Positions 21,637 through 32,732 of a stretch of DNA of 64,000 bases are shown here, one piece after another. Positions within the stretch are counted from its first letter, which is position 1. Each line of letters opens with the position of its first letter. The translations under genes were made by a program, and so were the position numbers. The notes beneath the pieces are model-generated. The model did not search any database, was not told where the DNA came from, and was given only the letters and a program-made list of their open reading frames with translations. Location: positions 47,929,928-47,993,927 of the forward strand of contig CM043959.1 in the NCBI GenBank assembly GCA_014529385.2, written 5' to 3'. Origin of the DNA: Adiantum capillus-veneris. Taxonomy: Eukaryota > Streptophyta > Polypodiopsida > Polypodiales > Pteridaceae.

Positions 21637-24608
21637 TGTAAGTCATGCAACCACCCCTTTTGGACTCTTCTCAGCGACACTCGCCCACCATTCCCTCATA
21701 TTTTTTTATGGCTCTCAATCACCAGCTAGTCAAAACCAAACCTTACTCCCTCTCTTTCTCCACTCCCTGTGGCTGGCGTCTACCAACCCACCCATGCAGT
21801 ACCTATCGCATGGTACGCATCCCGGTTCCCACACCCACACAACAACCGGCCGTCTCTCTGATCAGTCTCTCTCTCTGCAGCCCCACCAAACAAAGTTTCT
21901 CTCTCTCCTTCTCACTCCTCGTTCCTGGACCCAGCCACCATGCACACTTTCAAATGGCTATGAGGACTTGAAGTCCAGAAGCAGGGAATCATGGCTCTTC
22001 CAGTATGCTTCAAGATCCTACATTTGGGTCAAGACGGCTAGACTTCATCGTACGTAGACTCAGCGACAGCATGAGGGGTGACAAGGCCGAGTTGCCAGGT
22101 GCAAGCATATGCATTTCTCGATCGAGCTATACGCATGATGATGAAGGACGGTCTGCCTATTGCTTCGACAGGAAGCCAAGCCAGAGGAACCACTGTAGAG
22201 GAATACCAGTCGTGGGAAGAAGAGGCAGAGAGCTCATCAGGATTCACATGACCGAGGTCACTGTCGCCAATATGTAGACCGTGAGGGATCGAGCTGGGTT
22301 GGTGGCACCTGCTGCCATCATGAATATTTTGCAATGGGGTCATAAATATGGGACTGCAGGAAAATGGGTAGCAATGAAGCTCTCACAATGTCAAGCACTA
22401 CTAGTAGCTATCAGTGAGTAGTTTCAGTGGTCGTCCACCATTGATGCTAACTCTGTTTTATTAAGGTGGCGATAAGGCCTTGACCTCCATGACATGGTCA
22501 ACCGTGCAGTCCCTTGGTTGCCGCCAGTGCAGCCCGGTAGGCTATAGGGGTTTGGAGCTCGAGAATGTTGTTGTCGTTGCTTTGGTTAGTACAGTAGCAC
22601 AGGCGAGTTTACAACTGCAGTATCAATGACAGCATAAAAAAAAAGCAGTCGAGGTAGTGCAGCAAAAGCACATCATCTACTCTAATTGCAATTGAAAGCA
22701 GATTTTTTTTCTTTTCTTTTCTTTTCTTTTCTTTCGAGAGAGTGTCTGTGTTTCACTCGTTTTGCGACCTTATATTGGCAAGAGTGAGCTCAGCTCTCCT
22801 GAATATAACCAATGCCTACGCCATCTTTCTTGAAGGTCAAGGTAGATGCTTGCGAGTGCTTGTCGTCGGACACTATATTTCCGTGGGACACTACATTTCC
22901 TCGGTTTATTCCCACGATAGTCTGCCTTGAATTCTTCTTCTACTTCTCTTTCTTTATGGGCATTAACTAGATCTTCACATTTTTGGGACTTGATGCACTC
23001 GTCCTCTCTTCGCACTCTCACATATTTACGCCTATTATAGCAATTACATAGATTCTTCTGCATAAGATATCATGATTCAAATTATATTATATTTGCTTCT
23101 CCTCGTGATAATTTGATGAAAAATGATATTCCTCTCCCTTGAGGTAAGTATAAAGTTTACTAGAATCATGCTTCCGTATTACAATCGTATTCATTATATT
23201 GTTGGTCTTTCCACTTGTACTAGTCAAGATTGAACAATTACGCTCTTTCTTGGGTATCCTCGGGCATTCACGGTGATGATTTTACTAAGATCCATTGTTT
23301 TGATAATTGACGTCAATCATGTTTTTTTTTCTTTTTGACAGTTATGCAACATATAATAATCCACTAATTGCATTTTTTTAAAAAAGGTATTAAAAAAAAA
23401 AAGATAGAGAATGCGTATCTCCCTGGTACATGAACAACACGAAAGGCATGGTTCATATATAATTTGGGCACTAGTGTCATACACTACCCACCCTTAGAAT
23501 TGCAACTTATCCGGAGCAACTTTGTTCATTTTAGTTGAACATGGTCATTGAGTTTAAAGCAGTTTTTCGATGAAACTTTCAACCAAATTAAGTGCTTCCA
23601 AACTATCTGAGCACAAGTTGCCCCACAACTTATACTCATACACTCGATAAGTTCTTCCTATTGGTATTAAAATGTTCATAATTGTGTTCTATGTTCATTT
23701 AGCATTCTTTTCAAATGAATCTACCTAAATTTAATTACACAAACTCTTTGTGCATTATATTTTTACTTTTAATGTCAATGGTAAGCAAATATATCACACA
23801 TTCATGATGTCAACTTCTCACTGTCACCATGTCATGTCCCTTATATGTCTATCACTATGATTGTTCCCATTTCGTACAAATTCGCTCATGTATTATCAAT
23901 TTTAAAATCAATAGCCTCAAGATATTCCACCTTTTGGCCACGTAAATTTAGTGTACGATTAGATTGTTGTTGAATTTAACACAAAGTCGTTTTTAGTGCT
24001 TTGTTTTTTAGAAAAGTTTTGCAGATAAATCTAAATACAATGTCCTCAAGCTCCAGGTATGACATTTCTTAATGCATTTTGATAATACCCCTCTTGAGAC
24101 ATCATTACAATTCTCTCTGATAAGTAAAATCTCTCTATGTATCTTTAGACCTACAAGTAACATTATCTAATTCACCACAAGTACTTATCCCGTCTCTTCT
24201 CTTATCTTCGCCCTTCCAAATTCCCCCACCCTTCACCACATCTCCTTACGTGAAAATCCTCTAGTTTCATAGTGATTTGATAAATTAATATTTATTACAT
24301 TTGATTTCTTTTAAGTGAGTATTTTGCAGATATTCTCACACCCCTATAGATACCCAAGCAATGTTATTGCAACAACATTAAATTTTTTAGATTCTCCCTT
24401 ACTTGTTTCCATTATGCTGTAAAATCCATTGTTTTAATGTCATTGATTGAACTCTTTTTGAGATGACTTGTCATACCACTACTTACATGAGCTCAGTTGG
24501 TGTGCGATGATCACTAACACATTCCAGTCTCTTCTAATTTTATATTAAAATGGTCATTTAATTTTCACTTTTATGCCATGTCTAGTCCATTGGTCACCAC
24601 AGGCACAT

Positions 24609-24798
24609 AGATTCACCGATTTAGGCAATGTGTCAATACTCATCTTGGTGCAGATCCGCCGATTTAGGCAGCACATTGAACATTACAGATTCATGAATTT
24701 TAAACAATACCAAATACAGATTCGCCGATTTAGGCAGTATTAGTGCAGATTCGTCGATTTAGGCAGCAGGTCGAGTGTAGATTCGTCGGTTTAGGCAA
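24609..24798 (+). repeat. Five spaced copies of a 20-bp motif near the 3' end of H
   Basis: AGATTCGCCGATTTAGGCAG and variants start at 24609, 24652, 24718, 24747 and 24779; a sixth, decayed copy may lie at 24686. The steps are uneven (43, 66, 29, 32 bp). The motif stands out from the AT-rich surroundings. Confidence 0.85.
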
Positions 24799-25210
24799 CA
24801 CCGACCACAAAATCATGCTACAGTGAATGGCCACCACTGTAACTGGTATGATTTTGTTACCCAGGTACATAATGAAAGATCTTTTGGATTTGGAACTGGC
24901 ATATGATGATTTTTTGTCGCGACAGTATTTATGGAATTGGACTTGAGATTGATGAGATCAATGGATTATTGAATGATGAGTGTGACCAATGATATCCTAA
25001 TTCACCAGGGTATGACATATACTGCTTATTTTAGTGGTATGGGACACTAGAATGGGTAGTATGTGGATGAAGGCAGGCATAAGCTAATGTTGTTTAGTTT
25101 CATAAATTTTTCTTTTATTATGTGATGTTTTGACACAACATACTAATCACTGTTTTTGACAAGTATTGTTTGTAGATTTTTATCTTCGCAACTGAGGACA
25201 GTTGCTTTCC

Positions 25211-25222
25211 AACGAAGAGGTA
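25211..25222 (+). promoter_or_regulatory. Polypurine tract of H
   Basis: AACGAAGAGGTA directly precedes the TGTCATAG start of the 3' LTR. It is short, with a TA at the end, but is in the right place and strand. Confidence 0.7.
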
Positions 25223-25699
25223 TGTCATAGAATTGACATTTTACTATTTATTGCAGCTGACAGGTGGAAAAGACTAGACCCAGCTTGGCCTATGAAAATG
25301 TATTTGTATATCATGTACATTTTACTATTCAAGTGCTCTTTTATGAGCTTTGGCCATTTATGACCGGCCGGCCAGTTTGTAACCAATTTGACCATTCAAG
25401 AAATCTATAAAAAAAATATGTGCAAGAGGGAAATGGTCACTCTTGCACGGGGGGAGATTGCACCTAGTGTCTGTGTACTTCTTCTCTTCTCTCCCCTCTT
25501 CTCTCTCACCGTGCCGACGTAGCACTCTGCTCTAGGAGGTGCGCCTGCACGTGCTCGCTTACTCTCTCCCGCTCTCTGTCTCTCTCTATTTGTGATTATG
25601 CGTCTATGTGGTTGCCAGGTATGTAGATTAGTCTGTTTATGGTTTGTAGTATGCTATTTCAGATATTTTGTAGGGAACTCCATGCCTCCAGCTGTAGCA
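25223..25699 (+). mobile_element. 3' LTR of H
   Basis: Begins TGTCATAGAATTGACA, ends AGCTGTAGCA and is followed by the target duplication GATTA. Same length as the 5' LTR to within a base. Confidence 0.93.
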
Positions 25700-25704
25700 G
25701 ATTA

Positions 25705-26516
25705 GACAAGTCTAATTCTTCTTGATTCCTACCATTTACACTTGATGAAACATTAGGATCGTTTAGGGACTCTTTGACAAAAATCATGTATGCAAAAACT
25801 GAGCTCTTCACTGATTTATCAAAACCAGGAGGATTTACAAGTGGTATAGTACGACCACACTCACTAGCATCTATATATATGTTCTTTCCCTTATAGGTGA
25901 AGTAGATTCCTCTTTCAGGGAACTTCATGTTGGCAGCCATGCAATCAAACCATGGCTCCCCTAGGATATCATCCTCGTGTTGGAGAGGAGAGATGAAAAA
26001 GTCTTCTTCGTTAACATAGCTTCGAACGTGAAGCCTCAACTTCCCAATCAAGGGAGTAATGGAGGCTTGTTGTCCCTTTAAAGCTTTGTCAGTCGTTACA
26101 ATATCTCCCATGTCAAAAGCTTGAATGCCCAACTTGGTGGCCAACTTCATTGATATGAAGTTGTGAGTAGAGAGAGGGTCAAACAAAATGAGGGCATCAT
26201 GCTCCCTCACCTTTCTCCAAGCATTAGAGAGAGATGATCCTTTGAAATGAGCATCATATTTTGGAGCTTCGATGGTGGAAGCCCTAGGAGTCTCATTGCG
26301 AGCATTTTTCTTGGGGCAAGAACGATAGCCATGTCCTTGCTCCCCACACTTAAAACACTTATGGTCCTTGCAGAAAGATTCAAGCTCTTCAAGAGAGAGT
26401 TTGTTTTTGCCTTTGTAAACTCCCTTCTCCTTGGACCAATTGTTGCTGGAAGTACCTTGCGAAGAATTTTGGGCATTAACTTTCCCATTTGCATCATTTT
26501 TGTCTTTGTTTTCCAT
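25705..26516 (-). pseudogene. F2 gag zinc knuckle and protease (chromovirus-type)
   Basis: An open frame of about 270 residues before insertion H. It shows the nucleocapsid zinc knuckle CFKCGEQGHGYRSCP (C-x2-C-x4-H-x4-C), a basic linker and a retropepsin-like domain with LILFDPLSTHNFIS, where the usual Asp-Ser-Gly is changed to Asp-Pro-Leu, and the C-terminal hallmark DDILGEPWFDCMAAN. The context THNFIS and ILGxPW is typical of chromovirus proteases. The changed triad suggests the protease is dead even though the frame is open. The RT that should follow starts at 19704, beyond H. Confidence 0.88.
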
Positions 26517-28038
26517 GGGCTTGACATTCTATCTAGTCCCTTGTTGGAAATTGATGCGTGAAGCAACCATGGTGTGATGGATTACTTCAATGATACAACT
26601 AGGCCGTTAAGAGTTGACATAATAGGCCATCTCTTCATGTAATCTAGCAAAAAATTGTTGCTTTTGCTTGGCGAAGTCTATCTTTTGGAAGCCAGATGTA
26701 AATCCCAAATCTTTTCTCCATATTTGTGGATAAACCGTTGAGAGAGAAGATTCAAACTGCACCATTCGGTAAACACTTTGTTCTTTGCATCGCTTGTTGC
26801 AAGGAATTTCTTCATGATGGAAACTTGTAGAGTTCTCCATGTGTTTGGGGATTTGCCATTGCCACAAAGGCTAGCCCACCATTGACGAGATGATTTCTAG
26901 AAGTGCATAGCTACATGGAATAGCTTGGAGGACTCCATGAAGACCTCGTCTCCAAAGGCCGCATTAAATTGCTGGATGAAGGCCAATACTTTGTTGGTGG
27001 CACCAAAGGTGCCATCATAGGTGAGAAAAGAGGTACTCTTTCCTCCCTCTTTGAAATTCTTGAGCTTTTTTTACCTTCACCATGCAGGGTATCATTTGCG
27101 ATGTCCTCCCCTCTTGTATTCTCTAGGAGAATAGCCATATATTTCATCGAAAGAGGAGGAAGGTGCAAAAGATGGAGAAGAGGGTGATCTCTTTGTTACC
27201 CTTTTCTTACTTTGTTTCCTCTCTCCCCTTTCAAAATGTTGAGGAGAAGGACTGTGTGTTGATCTTTTCCTCTTGGGAGGATTTGGCGTTTGTCTAGATC
27301 GACGTCTATGTAGGAGCCACATCTTTAGAGGAACTTCATTAGGCAAAATTTGGACTCACAAAGGGGCCCTTTAAGGAGTTTGACTTTACCTCTCTCTAGC
27401 AAAACAGGTGCATGGATAAATTTTTGCAAACAAACTCCAAAGTTGGCAGAGGCTTGATAGTTAGAATGTCCTCTTCAAGCTCTATCTACTGATATATAGC
27501 ACGCATTGAGATTCCTCATATTTCAAAAGATTCTTTTTTTGATTCACCTATGATGTGACAACTTTGTCGGAATCTTGGTGTGGTATATATCAGTAGTTAG
27601 AGCTTGAAGAGGACATTATAATTGTCAAACCTCCACCAACTTTGAAGTTCGTTTTCTAAAATTTATCCATGCACACGTTTTGGTAGAGAGAGGTAAAGTC
27701 AAACTCCTTAAAGGGCTCCTTTGTGAGTCCAAATTTTGCCTAATGAAAGTTTCATCGCTTTCTCGCTCTTTGGATTCCTCTTCTTGTATGGGAGAGAGTC
27801 TTCTTTTGGGGGTTTCTTCAAGATGCCTCCTAAGCTCTCTCTCTTCTTGGAGAGGAAGGGAAATCCAATAACCGTGAAGCTATTGAGTAACTTTGTCTTG
27901 CAAAGCAGGGTTGCCCATAGCTTGCTACAACCTAGTAAGAAGATAATTGACAAGCATGGGGGCATCATCATTAGCACCTTTATGTGCAAAATCAAAGCTA
28001 TCAATGTTCATTCTACTCTCTTGGTTATTGTCAGCCAT
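26517..28038 (-). pseudogene. F2 gag (capsid region), broken and with a foldback insertion
   Basis: Minus-strand gag related to E. The likely start is ATG 28036-28038 (MADNNQES), followed by NIDSFDFAHKGANDDAPM and LVNYLLTRL, a basic/Ser-rich stretch (PNPPKRKRSTHSPSP around 27270) and a capsid-type part in 26600-27170 that needs several frame changes. A foldback insertion at 27332-27751 splits it. Stops are frequent, so it is not functional. Confidence 0.75.
27332..27751. mobile_element. Foldback (MITE-like) element with arms of about 165 bp in F2 gag
   Basis: Left arm 27332-27498 and right arm about 27585-27751 are long inverted copies, starting AACTTCATTAGGCAAAATTT and ending with the complement. 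They differ at perhaps 10% of positions. The loop is about 85 bp. Homology of F2 gag to E gag is broken across this block, which supports an insertion. Target duplication cannot be read because the palindrome extends into the flanks. Confidence 0.75.
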
Positions 28039-28521
28039 GTTAAAAAAAAATTGTGTACTTACTTATTGTATGCTTTGGCAATTCAAAATCTTAGTTGCCA
28101 CTCCTTTTAGCCTTTGAAAATTGGCTCTTATGTATCTACACCCACCACGACTCGATGTGGTTAATTATAGAGAGTAGTGGAGTGGGTCTAATATTGCAAA
28201 ATTACCAAGGGCTAGCTCCTTTCAGAGTTCTTATGGCTTAATAATGGTAAAGACATAGGCAAGTCTAAAAAGATCCCATTATTAAGTCCAAGGATCTTGA
28301 GGTGTGCACCATATCCCACATAGGCAAGTCTAAAAAGATCCCATTATTAAATCCAAAGATCTTGAGGTGTGCACCATATCCCACATAGTGGGCTCAACAA
28401 AACTGAAAATAGATCCCAACCCCAGCTAACCGAATATAATTAATAAAATCAACCATTTATAGGCTAGTTAAGGACCTCTCTTCTTAAGCAAGGAAAGAGA
28501 AACCAAATTCTCTGATACGAA
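28039..28521 (-). mobile_element. F2 5' leader and primer site
   Basis: Untranslated DNA between the gag start and the LTR, matching F1 (7346-7702). It includes a 65-bp tandem duplication (28254-28318 and 28319-28383), absent in F1. The primer site on the minus strand reads TTCGTATCAGAGAATTTGG next to the LTR, one base off the Met-tRNA consensus. Confidence 0.8.
28254..28383. repeat. 65-bp tandem duplication in F2 leader
   Basis: Two copies starting CATAGGCAAGTCTAAAAAG, with two or three differences. The corresponding region in F1 has one copy. Confidence 0.9.
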
Positions 28522-28740
28522 TGTAAGGAAATGGCCTATTAACTTTGAGAGTCAAGGAAATTAGAGAAAGTACTTTTGGGAAATTACTGTGAGAGCATGG
28601 AGGGTGAACTTAATTGATGGTAGCAACATAAACATAGCATGTAGTTAACTGGCATGAAAAATACTTTTGCAAGAGAGAGATTTTAGAAAACATGACAATA
28701 GTTGAGGACCGGATTTATGTGGAGCCCGTCCCCCCTCCAA
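28522..28740 (-). mobile_element. F2 LTR fragment
   Basis: Starts TGTAAGGAAATGG beside the primer site and runs about 219 bp, matching F1 7703-7917. It is cut at about 28740 by the RT fragment D2, as in the first copy; here an additional ATAGGTCTCC precedes D2. Confidence 0.75.
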
Positions 28741-29012
28741 TAGGTCTCCAATTTTTCAACCCACAATTTCTTTGAAGCTTGATGCTAAGCCAAGCAAGCA
28801 ACACCCATATACTTACAATGAAACCTTTTCTTAGAAGATTAAGGAAGAGACTGATAAGCTAAAGGAAGTTGAGTTCATTTAGGAAATTGAGCACACAGAT
28901 TGTAAATCCCAGATTGTAGTAGTATTTAGGAAGAATGGTAAGTTGAGAGTGTGCATAAATCTCAAAACGCAACAACTATCCTCTTCCCATTACTGATCAT
29001 GTCTTGGAACGA
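28741..29012 (+). pseudogene. D2 part 1: gypsy RT fragment
   Basis: Same degenerate RT start as D1 (KLDAKPSKQHPYTYNETF, KNGKLRVCIN, PITDHVLER). It stops at 29012 where a 1.6-kb insertion begins and resumes at 30634. Confidence 0.85.
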
Positions 29013-30628
29013 TGGTGCAGCCAAATCTTGTCTACCCATTGAGAAGCCAGAAGCAGGTATATGGAACTAAGCAGGATGATGGTGGTATGCTTGAGCCTCT
29101 CCTAGATGCAATAGGGAGGAGGCAACCTTGGGATATGTATGCCAAATTAGGCATTTAACAGGTTGAATATGGTTCAGAAGCTTTAATGGTCAAAGTGCTT
29201 AAGGATTCTAAAGATCGATGGGTTTTTCCATCAGGTGGTGCCATGTGTGCAGAATGGTTGCTCAAGCTCAGAGAGTTTAAATTTTTTAATGTGCTTGAAG
29301 TCAAGTAGGCTGCATCTTGTCCATCCGAGGCTATTGCAAGCGGGTACGACTCAAAATTTATGACAATTGGAATACTCTCGACGAGCTCGCTAGGACGGCA
29401 TGTCTATGGTGTGAAAGGAGGCTAAGCAAATAAATTTTTTTATGTTAAAGCTGGAGTTGGTATAAGAAAAAACTAACGAGCAGGGTTGCATGCCAGCAAG
29501 GTGGCGCAAATTGCACTGCAGAACGACTAGTTGGATAGGAAGATGGGGCGGCAGTTGCATGCAAGCCAGGAGTTACAGGGGGAGCGACCGATAACGAGGT
29601 CGCTATTGGCCAAGGAGCATGGGAGGAAAGCCATGAGCTAGCGGAGTGGTGGTCTCAAGCAGGGCTTGTTGAAGCCCAGCCAGTACTCACAAGGGAGAGG
29701 AGGAGCTCGGCTGCAGTAGACAGAGCCGCCAAGCAAGGGCAGTGTGTAGAAGTCGCCAAGGGCCAGTGAGCATGGTGGGTAAAGCCTGAGGAAGGAGGAG
29801 GGCCAGAGGGCCGCGAGCAGAAGGAGCCAAGGGCTGCAAAAGAGAGTGGGCCTGCTACAGAGAGCCAAGGAGTTGGGGCCTTTGAGGGCTGAGGTTCGTC
29901 ATTGATTGGGGACAAGAGCTATAGAGAGAAGACCAGGGTCGAGTTGGAGGCTACTCTAGAAGGCCACCAATAGCTGCGTGGAACGGGACTGATAACTTCA
30001 AGAGAGGCCGTACAATAGATGACATGGGAGTGCTGTAGAGGAGGGGAGGCATAGCTACATGGTGTGTGAAACATAGCACTGCAAAGGGCTCATGTGAAGT
30101 GGCACCAATTGGAAACCCAAAGAGCAAGCCCGTGAGCAGTTTATATGGAGGAGCCACCGTTACAAACTGAGTTGCCATCATGAAATAGCCAGGGAGCTTC
30201 GCCATGAGTATTTTAAGAGACCAGACGAGCTGCAAAGGTTCTCGCCATATCAAATGGGGAGGGCAAAAGACAAAGAAGGTGCGAGTCGAACCAGCATCAA
30301 AAGGGAGAATCACAGGCATGCATGGAGTATCATCATTGTTTGTCCTATTTTGGAAACGTCTACCTTGATATTGGTCCAGCCGGTTCTCAAATCAATGTCA
30401 ATTTTCTCTCTAGCTATTGTATTTGGTGTGTCGAGTATATGAACAATTGTCGGGTGGATATTGGTGTGTGCGCACTTACGGATGGTTGGGTATGGGGAGA
30501 GACAACTGTTGTTAGCAGATTGCATCTTTGTGAGTATGTTAAATAGGGGATAGGGGTGCTGTGAAATCACTGGGCTATCGAGAGGCACTCACTGAGTGTG
30601 CTGGTGGTTTGCTCATTTCCCCCTTTCC
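29013..30628. mobile_element. 1.6-kb insertion of unknown class in D2
   Basis: The block splits D2 between GGAACGA and GTAGCGGG, which are contiguous in D1 (8178-8190). It is flanked by AACGA (29008-29012) and AACAA (30629-30633), probably one 5-bp target duplication with a CpG change. There are no LTRs, no inverted termini and no poly-A tail. The first 400 bp on the plus strand keep a protein-like frame with few stops (PLLDAIGRRQPWDMYAKLG, then WVFPSGGAMCAEWLLKLREF, then ASGYDSKFMTIGIL), starting at an ATG at 29012; I do not recognise it. The middle is GC-richer than the surroundings. Confidence 0.6.
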
Positions 30629-30633
30629 AACAA

Positions 30634-30690
30634 GTAGCGGGTAAGCAAGAATACAGCTTCTTGGACGGATTTTCAAGTTATAACCAATTG
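30634..30690 (+). pseudogene. D2 part 2: gypsy RT fragment
   Basis: Continues D2 (AGKQEYSFLDGFSSYNQL) between the 1.6-kb insertion and the solo LTR. Its last five bases AATTG (30686-30690) are the left target duplication of the LTR. Confidence 0.85.
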
Positions 30691-32259
30691 TGTAGCATTT
30701 AATGGCCTAAAAACTTGTGTGTAGCGGAAATTAGCATGAACATAGTGGGCATTTCATTAGAATAGATTCCTAATGAGAATTACAAGAGTGCTTGGGTGGA
30801 GAGAGCAACAAAAAGCATAACACCTAGTTAGATAGCATGAACAATACTTTCAAAAGAGAGAGAAATTAAGCTATTGACAACAGTTGAGGACCGGATTTGC
30901 ATGGAGCCGGTCCCCCCTCCAAAAGGCTTTGTATTATGGTTTCTCCCATCAAGAGAGACATTGTACAATACAATTTTTTGTGTTCCTTCAAGACTAGCTA
31001 GTGCAATGAAGATGAAAGCTTCATGCACTAAGCAAAACACTTAGCAAACACAACATCAATTATCCCCGGTCTCAGACCCAAGACCTCACACACCTTCGAA
31101 GATGGCACACACCTTCGAAGATGGTGAGAGCTAGCAGGGTATGAGAGTAGATTGAGAGGAAGGAGTATCTTACGAGAAAGATGTACATCAGATCCTCACA
31201 TAATCACTCATATTAGCATAGCTTAGCTTAGTAATTAGCATGGTAGAGGAGATGAGCATGCATTGAAGCTTGGCTCTTGGTTGGATTTGCATCCACATGC
31301 CAAGAGTGTGTCGATGTAGGCTTCTATCTCACAAGCTTGGGAAGAGATGGTCTTTTTCTTGCTTCTCACATAGAGTGTGTGACAGTGTGTGATAATGGCT
31401 TGCAAAAATCAGCCCTCTCTCTCTCTTGGGCGAGCCCTCTTGCTAATTGCTCTTGCTATCCTCCCATTGGACCTCCCCAGGGGTAGCCAATGACTATTAA
31501 GCAGCATAAGTGATAGCCTTCTAAGATGTGTCTCCCTTTCCCCTTTTGTGAGAGATTTAGGTAATTTAATAATTCAACTAAACTCATTGAAACCCTTTGC
31601 CTCCTGGCCAATAGGAATCAGGCAAGCCATTGGGCTGCTGAATGCTCATTGGACCCCTTGGAAGACTGTTGAATAGTCTTCTAGAGGACTTAATTCTCAT
31701 TGGTTCTTTTATTAAGTGTTTTTAAAATTAATTAAACTAGATGTACTCTAGCCTAATTCTCATCGGTCCACCTCCGAGGCCATCCAATAGGAATTGGGTA
31801 CACCTTGTGGGCATCTGGCCTAGGGAGCTGACATGTGTCCCTCATTCCCTTTGTGTAAAGGGAGCTTGTGTGTGTGTGTGTGGCTTTCTCTCTCATCCCC
31901 TACATGCTAGGCTCTCCCCCTCCTATGTAGGGATGTGCAAAGACTTTTTTGGACACACAAAGCATCCAATTCCCCTATGCGTAACCTTTGGACACAACCT
32001 TTGAATTTTGGAACCTTAGCATTTTGGAAGTCTTAATGGGTTGAACCTTAGGGTCTTTTTAGCCCATTGTTGCACATGGCTCTTTTGCAGATGGCCACCC
32101 CTTTGGATACCTATTTTCCCTCCTTTGGATCCTTACTGTGGCCGGTCTGCTAGCTTAACCAATATTCTAGCTTTTTCTCCCCTGGCACTTCCCCATATTA
32201 AATGATCAGTTTAACATGAGAAAATCATTTAAGAGAATTAGATATTGATTATTATGAAA
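30691..32259. mobile_element. Solo LTR of family E
   Basis: A full-length E-type LTR of 1569 bp, beginning TGTAGCATTTAATGG and ending TTATTATGAAA (the last C of the terminal CA appears changed). It is flanked by AATTG at 30686-30690 and 32260-32264, and the D sequence on both sides is contiguous in D1. There is no internal element DNA, so it arose by LTR-LTR recombination. Open frames inside are not conserved genes. By comparison with E the LTR is in minus orientation. Confidence 0.93.
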
Positions 32260-32732
32260 AATTGGCTATTAAACCAAAGGTCAAAATAAAATAGCTTTTG
32301 ATATCAAGTGGGAATTGTTTGCATATCGTGTGATTCCTTTTGGATTGATGAATGCACCTGCCACATTCTAGAGACTCATAACTCATGCTTTCAGAGAATA
32401 CTTGTGTATACTTTTAGAAATCTATATGAATGATTTGTGTGTGCATTCAATGTTGCGTGAAGATCATATAGAGAATCTAAAAAACGTCTTGCATCTATCA
32501 AATTTGCCTTAAACCAAAAAAAAGTGTTTTCATGGTCAGACACGGCTAGCTCTTGGGACCTTAGTATCAACAAACGGAATATCCATGGATAAGGATAAAT
32601 TCAAGGTGATTGTGGATATGTTACGCTAAACAATAGTTAGAGAGGTTTGTGAATACTACATGAAGTTTATCTACATGTATGAAATCTGTGGGACGGGTTT
32701 CTAACCTAACTCCTATCTTATTGTAGACATAG
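32260..32732 (+). pseudogene. D2 part 3: gypsy RT fragment to the connection
   Basis: Resumes RT after the solo LTR: LAIKPKVKIK, VIPFGLMNAPATF (one base from the MPFG motif), then a degenerate catalytic region where the YMDD box reads IYMNDLCVHS, and NQKKCFHGQTRLALGTLVS. It is cut at about 32733 by the C2 LTR, about 340 bp further along RT than D1 is cut by C1. Confidence 0.85.

Larger units (their letters stand above)
20215..25210 (+). other. Interior of H: non-coding, microsatellites and short repeats
   Basis: No long coding frame is supported. Seen inside: a 16-A run near 20865; (TC)n at 21169-21240 and (CT)n at 21552-21633, whose Leu/Ser-rich open frames are artefacts; a CTTTT run at about 22706-22734; AT-rich DNA from 23000 to 24600; and a five-copy 20-bp repeat at 24609-24798. 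The DNA between 20700 and 22700 has higher GC and a different texture from the rest and might be a captured host or other insert, but I cannot name it. Confidence 0.6.
19720..25699 (+). mobile_element. H: complete LTR retrotransposon of 5.98 kb without coding genes
   Basis: Two LTRs of 476 and 477 bp, both TG...CA, are flanked by the 5-bp target duplication GATTA (19715-19719 and 25700-25704). A Met-tRNA primer site follows the 5' LTR and a short polypurine tract precedes the 3' LTR, so the element is structurally whole. The 5.0-kb interior shows no gag, protease, RT or integrase in any frame. It is therefore a non-autonomous large retrotransposon derivative (LARD-type) that must have moved with proteins from elsewhere. 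It sits inside F2, between protease and RT. Confidence 0.93.

Noticed and set aside
21101-21729. Long Leu/Ser-rich and Arg/Glu-rich open frames
   Set aside because: They are translations of (CT)n tracts and flanks; no start context or homology.
22005-22343. Open frames of 90-100 residues on both strands in H
   Set aside because: No homology recognised and mutually overlapping; left as non-coding interior.
29638-29915. Two overlapping minus-strand frames rich in Leu, Pro and Ser
   Set aside because: They lie in a GC-richer part of the 1.6-kb insertion, overlap each other in different frames and have no motif.
30828-31040. Open frame in the E LTR that recurs in the other E LTR (57850-58077)
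   Set aside because: It recurs because the LTRs are copies; it lacks a conserved start, is disrupted by indels and sits in LTR promoter DNA.
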